Below, piece after piece: positions 56,059 to 61,555 of a stretch of DNA of 61,555 nucleotides. The translations under genes were made by a program, and so were the position numbers. Origin of the DNA: Oscillibacter sp. (lineage in GTDB: Bacteria > Bacillota > Clostridia > Oscillospirales > Oscillospiraceae); contig JAFUNB010000009.1 of assembly GCA_017482345.1 (NCBI GenBank), positions 1-61,555 on the forward strand, written 5' to 3'. Every line of letters starts with the position of its first letter. Position 1 is the first letter of the stretch. The notes beneath the pieces were generated by a model. It was not told where the DNA came from and searched no databases. It saw only the letters and a list, made by a program, of their open reading frames with translations.

Positions 56059-57198
56059 TTACGCCACGGTTTCCACCAGCGCCACGCAGGCGTCCTCCGC
56101 CTGATAGGCCGCCGTCAGGAAGGCATTCAGGCCCACAGAGCTGACGTTTTCCCCCAGCCACACGGAGATATCGCCCCGCTGGGAGGAGATCTTCTGCAGC
56201 AGCGCAGACGCGTTTCCGGAGGACAGCAGTCCCTGATTCTTATAATCCATACCCGGCTGCAGGCACACATAGCCCGCCAGCGTCAGCTCCTCCAGCGCCT
56301 GCGGCTCGGCATTTTCCGCCCAGATCAGGCGGGTCATGCCGCAGGTAGCCCGGTACAGAGCCACGTTGCCCTGCACCACCTGGTCCAGCAGCGGGGTCTC
56401 CAGGCTGCCGTCCACGCAGATGCCCACGGACTGGCCCATGGCGGTCATCCGCCGCAGCAATCCGCCCTCCGTCCGCAGGAATTCCTCCGTGCAGAAAAAG
56501 GCGCCCTGGCTGCGCTGCCGGTCCAGAATGTCCAGCAGGCCGGTGACGTGCAGCGGCTCCGCCGCCCGGAAATTCAGATAGATGCGTTTCCCCGCAAAGA
56601 CCTCGCCGCCCTCCGGTGCGTTGGGCAGCTGGGACTGGGCCTGATTCTTCAGGTAATCCTCGTAGCGGTCCTGCATGGTATAGGAGGCGGCGTCGGCGAA
56701 CATGGCGTCGTTCAGCGGACTTTCCTTCGGCGTCCGCAGGCGCACCAGATGGCCGCCCTCCACGCCGATGACCGAATAGGTCAGGTCAAAATATTCCGCC
56801 ACCAGCGCCGCGGGCACGAACACCTCGCTGCCCCGCTTGATGGCCGGGCGGTTGGCGTACAGGGTGCCCAGACGATCCTGAGTCTGGCCGGTGGCCAGAT
56901 CGAAGACCAGCGACTTGTTGGACTTGCCCACCGCGTACAGCGCCGCGATCTGCTTGGAGCTGTTGTAGGTGTAGGACACGCCGATGCTCTCGCGCAGGTA
57001 GCCGGTGAACACGGAGCCGGAGATATAGAGGAAGCCGCCGGACCAGAAGGGCATGGTGGCGTCGGTCAGGGGCATGATATTGTCGTTGATGGCGGTGAAA
57101 TACACGCTCTTGGCCGCCTTCGCGCCGGTGGGCGGCACCGTCTGCACCAGCATCAGCACTGCCAGCACCACGGCCGCCAGCTTCGTTTTCCACTTCAT
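56059..57198 (-). CDS. Secreted protein with degenerate polysaccharide-deacetylase-like domain
   Basis: A 379-residue exported protein. A signal peptide (1-28) ends in TGAKA; residues 30-160 resemble the copper amine oxidase N-terminal (stalk-like) domain that binds cell walls in clostridia. From about 205 the sequence resembles the NodB deacetylase barrel (QGAFFCTEEFLR, LLRRMTAMGQSVGICVDG), but the catalytic DDG and metal His-x3-His are not present, so it may have no deacetylase activity. It is 53 bases downstream of spoIID on the same strand; a role at the spore or cell envelope is an inference. Confidence 0.6.
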   Translation of the reverse strand: MKWKTKLAAVVLAVLMLVQTVPPTGAKAAKSVYFTAINDNIMPLTDATMPFWSGGFLYISGSVFTGYLRESIGVSYTYNSSKQIAALYAVGKSNKSLVFDLATGQTQDRLGTLYANRPAIKRGSEVFVPAALVAEYFDLTYSVIGVEGGHLVRLRTPKESPLNDAMFADAASYTMQDRYEDYLKNQAQSQLPNAPEGGEVFAGKRIYLNFRAAEPLHVTGLLDILDRQRSQGAFFCTEEFLRTEGGLLRRMTAMGQSVGICVDGSLETPLLDQVVQGNVALYRATCGMTRLIWAENAEPQALEELTLAGYVCLQPGMDYKNQGLLSSGNASALLQKISSQRGDISVWLGENVSSVGLNAFLTAAYQAEDACVALVETVA

Positions 57199-57251
57199 GG
57201 GCCAGCCTCCTCTCTTGGTTGTTGGAATAGGTTATTTTATCATGGTTTCCG

Positions 57252-58286
57252 TCAGTTTGTAAAGCTGTTCAGCCCCCGCCACGGCCCGATGGTGACGCCG
57301 GTGTAGTAGTGGGTCAGGATCTCCCGCCAGTCTTTCCCTGCCGCCGCCATGGCGTTGGCGCCGTACTGGCTCATGCCCACGCCGTGGCCGTAGCCGGTGA
57401 CGAAGAACACCACTGTGTCCTCCTCCGCCTCCCAGGTAAAGCAGGCGGAGCGCAGGCCCAGGGCTGTCCGTACGTCGGCGCCCTTCACTTTCACGCCGCC
57501 CACCTCCACAGTGCGCACACTGCCGGCCTCGTCCACATCCGCGCGGCGCAGCCAGTCCTTCGCAGGGCCGGACAGCTCCGCCTCCGGAAAGGCCGCCAGC
57601 AGCGTTTCCCGCAGCGCCTTTGTGGAAAACTCCACCCGGCTGTAATAGTCCGGCGCCGCGCTCTCCCCCTCCGGGGAGGCCACCGCCTGCAGGTACGGCA
57701 GATCGTTCTGCCACACCTCGCCCGCCGGGCGGGTCTGGCCGGCGGAGGCCGCGTGGAACACCGCCAGCACCGGCTCGTCCTCCCACAGGATCAGCTGGCC
57801 GTCCGTCTCCCGGACGGCGGCGGCGATCTTCTGCTCATACTCCGCCGCCTGCTTGCCCCAGCCGCGCCAAGCGGCCTCCTTGTCCACATAAGCCTGGCAG
57901 CAGGTGTGGTCCGTGCAGACGTGGGCGGTATCGCCGTGGTTCCCACCGCCGGATAGCTTGTACATGGTATAGGTACGGGCCGCGGCGGCCTGGGCCTTCA
58001 GGGCCTCCGGCTCAAAGGAGGCGGGCATCTCCGCCCGCACCACGCCCAGCAGATACTCGCCCAGCGTCATCTCCGTGACGGTCTCCCCGTCCAGCACCCG
58101 CAGCAGGATGCTGCCGTCCGTCTCGCCGGGGACAAAGGGCTCGTCCCCGCTCTCGTCTACCGTCTCAACCCGGGCAAACAGCTCCTCCCGGAAGGGCACG
58201 ATCACCGCCAGCGGCAGCAGAAACAACAGCAGCATCAGCACCGCGGACGCCGCGGCGCTCTGCCGGACCTGTTTTTTTCGTCCCAT
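57252..58286 (-). CDS. spoIID: Stage II sporulation protein D, lytic transglycosylase
   Basis: A 344-residue membrane-anchored peptidoglycan lytic transglycosylase of engulfment. One N-terminal helix (12-32) is followed by the SpoIID domain: GVVRAEMPASFEPEALKAQA with the catalytic Glu, CTDHTCCQAY, and GYGHGVGMSQYGANAMA. Compared with the Bacillus protein the length is normal. ATG 58286 follows GGAGGAGG. The other engulfment proteins are not in the window. Confidence 0.9.
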   Translation of the reverse strand: MGRKKQVRQSAAASAVLMLLLFLLPLAVIVPFREELFARVETVDESGDEPFVPGETDGSILLRVLDGETVTEMTLGEYLLGVVRAEMPASFEPEALKAQAAAARTYTMYKLSGGGNHGDTAHVCTDHTCCQAYVDKEAAWRGWGKQAAEYEQKIAAAVRETDGQLILWEDEPVLAVFHAASAGQTRPAGEVWQNDLPYLQAVASPEGESAAPDYYSRVEFSTKALRETLLAAFPEAELSGPAKDWLRRADVDEAGSVRTVEVGGVKVKGADVRTALGLRSACFTWEAEEDTVVFFVTGYGHGVGMSQYGANAMAAAGKDWREILTHYYTGVTIGPWRGLNSFTN

Positions 58287-58368
58287 GACGTACCTCCTCC
58301 CTTCCGCGGCCCATGGCCGCTTTTTCCACTGTATGTCCTATTGGGGCGAAACATGCCCGCAGTCGCCG

Positions 58369-58397
58369 TGGACAAATGTTCTGCTCCGTGATATACT
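58369..58397 (+). promoter_or_regulatory. Predicted promoter of the membrane protein gene at 58439
   Basis: TGGACA, 17-base spacer, TATACT, 41 bases before the start codon. Confidence 0.65.
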
Positions 58398-58438
58398 GAT
58401 TGGGTATTGTTTGATCGCTTTTTGAAAGGATCTCTCCT

Positions 58439-59290
58439 ATGAAAAGAAAGTTTCTGTTCCCCGCGCTGGCCTTCGCCGGCGGCGGGTTCACCTATATCTT
58501 GCGGCTGATGCAGAATCTCACCGGCTTCGAGGCCGACACTGGCCTTCCTGTGGCCGGCAACCTGTGGAGCATGCTGCTGCCGGCGGCTCTGGCGCTGGTG
58601 CTGGCGGCAGCACTGCTGCTGGCCCACCGCGCACCCGTCTGCAAATGGGCGCCCAGCGGCTTTGAGGCCTCGTTCTCCTCCTCCAGCACCGGCTTTCTCA
58701 TGCTGCTGACGGCAGGCGTCTTCCTGCTGGGCATCTCCGGTCTTCTGCAGCTGGCCATGAATCTGGGCCTGCTGCCCGACGCCGTGGTGCTGACCGCCTC
58801 CGGTCTCAGCGCCCGCTCCGTGTCCACCGGTTCCAGCGGACTGATCGAGGGCGCGCTGACGCTGCTGACCGCCGGCTGCCTGTTTTCCACGCTCCCCGCC
58901 TGCCGCCGCTCCGGCAGCCGCGAGGCCGGCCGAAGCGCCGCGCCCGCCGCCAGTGTGAACGGCCTGCTTCTGGTGCTGCCCGTCATCGCAATGGTGGTGC
59001 GGCTGGTGCTGCGCTACCGGCAGGATTCTGTAAACCCCACGCTGATCGCCTATTACATTCCGCTGCTGGCGCTGGTGCTGGTGACCATGGCCCTGTATCT
59101 GCTGGCCGGCTTCGCCTTTCAGTCCGGAAACAGCCGCACCTTCCTGCTGTGCGCCATGGCCGCCGTCGTGCTGTGCATCACCGCTCTGGCGGACGACCAG
59201 CCCCTCTACAGCTCCCTGTTCCACGCCGGCTTCTCGCTGACTCTCTCCGGCTATCTGTGCCTGCACGTCAGCCGTCTCCGTATGATTTGA
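58439..59290 (+). CDS. Hypothetical integral membrane protein
   Basis: A 283-residue protein with about seven membrane helices (near residues 8-22, 42-62, 83-105, 138-150, 173-192, 205-228, 236-250). A Ser/Ala-rich soluble loop with arginines (157-170) lies in the middle. I recognise no family motif. ATG 58439 follows GAAAGGA. It is a single-gene unit between spoIID and tadA, closed by a strong terminator. Confidence 0.7.
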   Translation: MKRKFLFPALAFAGGGFTYILRLMQNLTGFEADTGLPVAGNLWSMLLPAALALVLAAALLLAHRAPVCKWAPSGFEASFSSSSTGFLMLLTAGVFLLGISGLLQLAMNLGLLPDAVVLTASGLSARSVSTGSSGLIEGALTLLTAGCLFSTLPACRRSGSREAGRSAAPAASVNGLLLVLPVIAMVVRLVLRYRQDSVNPTLIAYYIPLLALVLVTMALYLLAGFAFQSGNSRTFLLCAMAAVVLCITALADDQPLYSSLFHAGFSLTLSGYLCLHVSRLRMI

Positions 59291-59303
59291 CAGTTTACCA
59301 CAA

Positions 59304-59347
59304 GACCCCTGCCGAAAAAAGAGCTTTCGGCAGGGGTCCCGTTTTTA
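59304..59347 (+). terminator. Intrinsic terminator
   Basis: Perfect 14-base inverted repeat GACCCCTGCCGAAA (59304-59317) and TTTCGGCAGGGGTC (59325-59338), then CCGUUUUU. Confidence 0.9.
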
Positions 59348-59359
59348 TGGATGGACGAG

Positions 59360-59389
59360 AACAGGGCCAGCCTGCGGGCTGGCCCTGTT
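59360..59389. repeat. Perfect 13-base inverted repeat without U run
   Basis: AACAGGGCCAGCC (59360-59372), TGCG loop, and its complement (59377-59389). It may be a second hairpin for the tadA or membrane-protein transcripts. The rest of the gap to 59526 is AT-rich; I see no gene in it. Confidence 0.6.
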
Positions 59390-59526
59390 CCCTATAGTTT
59401 GGAAGATTGGATGAAAAGAAGTTTTGTCTCTTGCAATTATTAAGATACAGGAGAGTTGTTAACCAAACCAGCAGGAATTGTTACAAAAGTTTTAAATCTC
59501 CAACATTTCTTCGCTAAATTTTTATG

Positions 59527-59988
59527 TCAACCTTTCTTTTCCCGCAGTCCGGCGAAAAAATCCGCCAGCACCCGGCGGCATTCCTCCGCCAGGATACCCC
59601 CCACCAGGGCGGGCCGGTTGGGGAAGGATTCCATGAACAGATTGGTCACGCCGCCGCAGGCGCCCATGGCCTCGTCCCGGGCGCCGTACCACACCCGGCG
59701 GATGCGGGCGTTCAGGATCGCGCCGGCACACATGGGGCAGGGCTCCAGCGTCACATACAGCTCGCAGTCGTCCAGCCGCCAGGAGCCGAGGGTCTCATTG
59801 GCCTGGGCGATGGCCTCCATCTCCGCGTGGGAGGCGGTGGACTGCTTCTCCTCCCGGCGGTTGCGGCCCCGGCCCACGATCTCGCCCTCCCGGACGATGA
59901 CGCATCCCACCGGCACCTCGCCGGCGGCAGCGGCCTCGGCCGCCAGCGCCAGGGCCTCTCTCATATATCGTTCCCGCTCCACTGTCAT
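59527..59988 (-). CDS. tadA: tRNA-specific adenosine deaminase
   Basis: A 153-residue zinc deaminase that converts A34 of tRNA-Arg(ACG) to inosine. The catalytic motif is HAEMEA (His54, Glu56) and the zinc pair is PCPMCAGA (Cys84, Cys87). The C-terminal RIRRVWYGARDEAMGACGG is typical of TadA as distinct from cytidine deaminases. ATG 59988 follows AAAGGAG. It diverges from the yaaL-like/bofA pair, as part of a region that in Bacillus also contains dnaX and recR. Confidence 0.92.
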   Translation of the reverse strand: MTVERERYMREALALAAEAAAAGEVPVGCVIVREGEIVGRGRNRREEKQSTASHAEMEAIAQANETLGSWRLDDCELYVTLEPCPMCAGAILNARIRRVWYGARDEAMGACGGVTNLFMESFPNRPALVGGILAEECRRVLADFFAGLREKKG

Positions 59989-60066
59989 GGGTTTTTCTCC
60001 TTTCGGAATGAAATCTGGCATATTTGTCCAAACTCTCCATAGAAATGGAATCAGGAGGACGCTGCC

Positions 60067-60306
60067 ATGAAAACTGCTTTCTTTATGAAAAAAACGGAAC
60101 CGGACCGGGAGCTGCTGCTCCTGAAGTCCGAGCTGCTCACGGCCCAGAATGAGCTGGCCTTTGCCTACCGCCAGTTCAACGAGGCACTGGCCCCGGAGCT
60201 GGTGGAGTGCTGCGTGTATCAGATCAGCGCCGCCAAGGCCCGCTGCAACTATCTCATCCGCGCCATCAAGGAACACGCTCCCGGGGAGGACGTCACATGG
60301 ACATAA
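60067..60306 (+). CDS. DUF2508 (YaaL-like) protein
   Basis: A 79-residue helical protein of the DUF2508 family: LLLLKSELLTAQNELAFAYRQFNEAL followed by YQISAAKARCNYLIRAIKE (each shown in part). Function unknown; in Bacillus the gene sits before bofA, as here. ATG 60067 follows CAGGAGGA. Its end overlaps the bofA start by 10 bases, so the two are translationally coupled. Confidence 0.8.
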   Translation: MKTAFFMKKTEPDRELLLLKSELLTAQNELAFAYRQFNEALAPELVECCVYQISAAKARCNYLIRAIKEHAPGEDVTWT

Positions 60307-60560
60307 ACCAGACGGCACTGGCCGTCCTCATCGGGCTGTTTCTCTTTGCCTCTCTGGTGCGGATCTTCAGCGCGCCGCTGCGGCTGGCGCTGCGGCTTCT
60401 GCTCCATACGCTGCTGGGATTTTTGGCCCTGTGGCTGGTGCAGAAAACCGCCGGAATCACCGGTTTTTCTCTGGGTTTGAACCTCTGGAATGCCCTGGTC
60501 ATTGGCTGTCTGGGGGTGCCCGGACTGGGCCTTTTACTGCTGGTGCAGTGGGTGTTGTGA
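60297..60560 (+). CDS. bofA: BofA-family pro-sigma-K processing inhibitor
   Basis: An 87-residue membrane protein with two or three helices and the C-terminal LNLWNALVIGCLGVPGLGLLLL, the BofA signature. In Bacillus BofA holds the SpoIVFB protease inactive in the outer forespore membrane until the checkpoint signal. Some clostridia keep BofA although their sigma-K control differs, so the role here is less certain. ATG 60297 follows GGGGAGGA inside the upstream gene. Confidence 0.85.
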   Translation: MDINQTALAVLIGLFLFASLVRIFSAPLRLALRLLLHTLLGFLALWLVQKTAGITGFSLGLNLWNALVIGCLGVPGLGLLLLVQWVL

Positions 60561-60580
60561 GTACATATGTGCGTGCCGGG

Positions 60581-60606
60581 CGGAGGGGTAAAACCCTCCG
60601 TTTTTC
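60581..60606 (+). terminator. Intrinsic terminator of bofA
   Basis: CGGAGGG (60581-60587) and CCCTCCG (60594-60600) with a 6-base loop, then five U. Confidence 0.85.
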
Positions 60607-60695
60607 GGTTTTAAAAGTCGCATTTGAGATTTCAAGAGAAAAAACGAGATAATCGAAGAAAAAACGAGCTTTCCAAATAGTAAATTAAATTGGTG

Positions 60696-60724
60696 TTGAC
60701 ACTTTTTGTACCCTGTGTTATAAC
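60696..60724 (+). promoter_or_regulatory. Predicted promoter of rplM-rpsI
   Basis: TTGACA, 17-base spacer, TATAAC, about 75 bases before rplM. Confidence 0.85.
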
Positions 60725-60731
60725 TAGTCTT

Positions 60732-60752
60732 GCTCCGATTTTAACCCGGAGC
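60732..60752 (+). promoter_or_regulatory. Leader hairpin before rplM (candidate L13 autoregulatory leader)
   Basis: GCTCCG pairs with CGGAGC around ATTTTAACC at the very 5' end of the mRNA. L13 leaders with a hairpin at this place are known in Firmicutes, but I cannot match the full consensus by eye. Confidence 0.4.
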
Positions 60753-60799
60753 TCTTGATTTGTAAAGCAATGCAAATATATATGTACGGAGGAAACACC

Positions 60800-61228
60800 A
60801 TGTCCACTTTTATGGCAAACAATGCCAACATCGAGCGTAAGTGGTACATCCTGGACGCTGCCGGTAAGCCCCTGGGCAAGACCGCTGTCCGGGCTGCTGA
60901 CCTGCTGCGCGGCAAGACCAAGCCCACCTACACTCCCAACGCTGACTGCGGCGACAACGTGATCATCATCAACGCTGGCAAGGCAGTTCTGACCGGCAAG
61001 AAGGCCGAGCAGAAGTTCTATCGTCACCACTCCGGTTGGGTTGGCGGTCTGAAGGAGACCCCCTACCGCATCCTGATGCAGGAGAAGCCCGAGCTGGCCA
61101 TGCAGGTGGCTGTTAAGGGCATGATGCCCAAGAACACCCTGGGCAAGAATTCTCTGAAGCGCCTGCACATCTATGCTGACGCCAACTATGAGCAGCAGGC
61201 TCAGAAGCCCGTCGAGCTGGACGTCTAA
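60800..61228 (+). CDS. rplM: 50S ribosomal protein L13
   Basis: A 142-residue protein of normal length. [26 protein letters not shown], the [11 protein letters not shown] strand and [19 protein letters not shown] are L13 signatures. It is an early 50S assembly protein bound to 23S rRNA. ATG 60800 follows GGAGGAAACACC; the longer frame upstream covers the leader and has no ribosome binding site. It is cotranscribed with rpsI 17 bases downstream. Confidence 0.97.
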   Translation: MSTFMANNANIERKWYILDAAGKPLGKTAVRAADLLRGKTKPTYTPNADCGDNVIIINAGKAVLTGKKAEQKFYRHHSGWVGGLKETPYRILMQEKPELAMQVAVKGMMPKNTLGKNSLKRLHIYADANYEQQAQKPVELDV

Positions 61229-61245
61229 TAAGGAGGAGTAAGAGA

Positions 61246-61555
61246 ATGTATCAGTCTAAGAAGCCTTATCTGTATGGCACCGGCCGCCGCAAGTCTTCCG
61301 TGGCCCGCGTCCATCTGTTCCCCAACGGCACCGGCTCCATCACCATCAACGGCCGTGACATCGAGGAGTACTTCGGTCTCGACACCCTGAAGATGGTCGT
61401 CCGTCAGCCCCTGGAGGCTACCGGCAACACCGGCAAGATGGACATCGTTGCCACCGTCACCGGCGGCGGCGTTTCCGGCCAGGCCGGCGCCCTGCGCCAC
61501 GGCATCTCCCGTGCCCTGCTGCTGGCCAGCGATGACAACCGCCCCATCCTGAAGA
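61246..61555 (+). CDS. rpsI: 30S ribosomal protein S9 (partial, cut by the window end)
   Basis: The first 103 codons of S9: [19 protein letters not shown] at the N-terminus, [21 protein letters not shown], and [20 protein letters not shown]. The gene continues beyond 61555, where the basic C-terminal tail that reaches the P site would lie. ATG 61246 follows AGGAGGAG. Confidence 0.97.
   Translation, partial: MYQSKKPYLYGTGRRKSSVARVHLFPNGTGSITINGRDIEEYFGLDTLKMVVRQPLEATGNTGKMDIVATVTGGGVSGQAGALRHGISRALLLASDDNRPILK

Noticed and set aside
59391-59526. Possible SRP RNA gene near tadA, as in Bacillus
   Set aside because: The region is AT-rich and lacks the GGAA-type loop and asymmetric internal loop of SRP RNA.

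Overview
The window is a chromosomal segment of a GC-rich, anaerobic, endospore-forming member of the Firmicutes, most like a gut Oscillospiraceae/Clostridia (Flavonifractor or Oscillibacter type). The evidence is sporulation and germination genes (a GerA-type fragment, spoIID, yaaL-like/bofA), a soluble three-subunit [FeFe]-hydrogenase, the FAD/[Fe-S] glycerol-3-phosphate oxidation set (GlpA-like, FAD-dependent partner, DUF1667), an L-cysteine desulfidase, low-GC-type promoters (TTGACA-N17-TATAAT) and strong AGGAGG ribosome binding sites. Species cannot be fixed from the sequence alone. I see no insertion sequence, prophage, integrase or CRISPR array; the segment reads as stable core plus metabolic accessory DNA.

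Layout. 1-6900: germination-protein fragment, hydroxypyruvate-isomerase-like enzyme, HD hydrolase, GH13 alpha-glucosidase, and an alr / YczE-like / DUF401 membrane operon. 6999-15545: a catabolic island with an NhaC-type carrier, a methionine-gamma-lyase-like PLP enzyme, a split UxaA-type dehydratase, a LarA-type nickel racemase, two GntR/FCD regulators and a ketol-acid-reductoisomerase-like protein with altered active-site residues. Two different palindromic operators can be read upstream of these genes, so the island looks co-regulated. 15604-25407: a glycerophosphodiester / glycerol-3-phosphate module (ABC transporter, two GDPD enzymes, GlpP antiterminator, GlpA-like oxidase, FAD partner, DUF1667). 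The ABC operon and the oxidase operon carry the same leader-RNA motif followed by an intrinsic terminator, a good candidate target for GlpP. 25543-26979 and 37770-39202: two copies, in opposite orientation, of a tandem pair of MgtC-family genes. 27101-27668: a five-tRNA operon (order of transcription Val-Asp-Phe-Gly-Cys) with a perfect consensus promoter. 27738-34714: hslO, a methyltransferase, yerC, a DUF3298 protein and the HydABC hydrogenase operon. 34938-36682: an alanine/glycine symporter behind a tandem glycine riboswitch. 36804-45743: PfkB kinase, MgtC pair 2, and a LacI-linked sugar-type ABC transporter without its own ATPase plus a metallo-beta-lactamase-fold enzyme and a DUF624 protein. 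45800-49946: cysteine desulfidase, ZIP transporter, a pair of divergent tiny genes (CxxC protein and ribbon-helix-helix protein) with palindromes between them, and asnS. 50136-59290: lipoprotein, DUF1294, DUF1540, a TauE split into two overlapping half genes, a response regulator / kinase / HtrA operon, a degenerate deacetylase-like protein, spoIID and an unknown membrane protein. 59527-61555: tadA, yaaL-like and bofA, and rplM-rpsI (rpsI cut by the window end).

The most interesting regions are (i) the 8.5-15.5 kb island, in which a nickel-racemase homologue, a split dehydratase, a C-S lyase and an altered reductoisomerase are tied together by two readable operator families, and (ii) the repeated leader motif of the glycerol-3-phosphate module. 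Functions of hypothetical proteins and substrates of transporters are inferences from family and context only.
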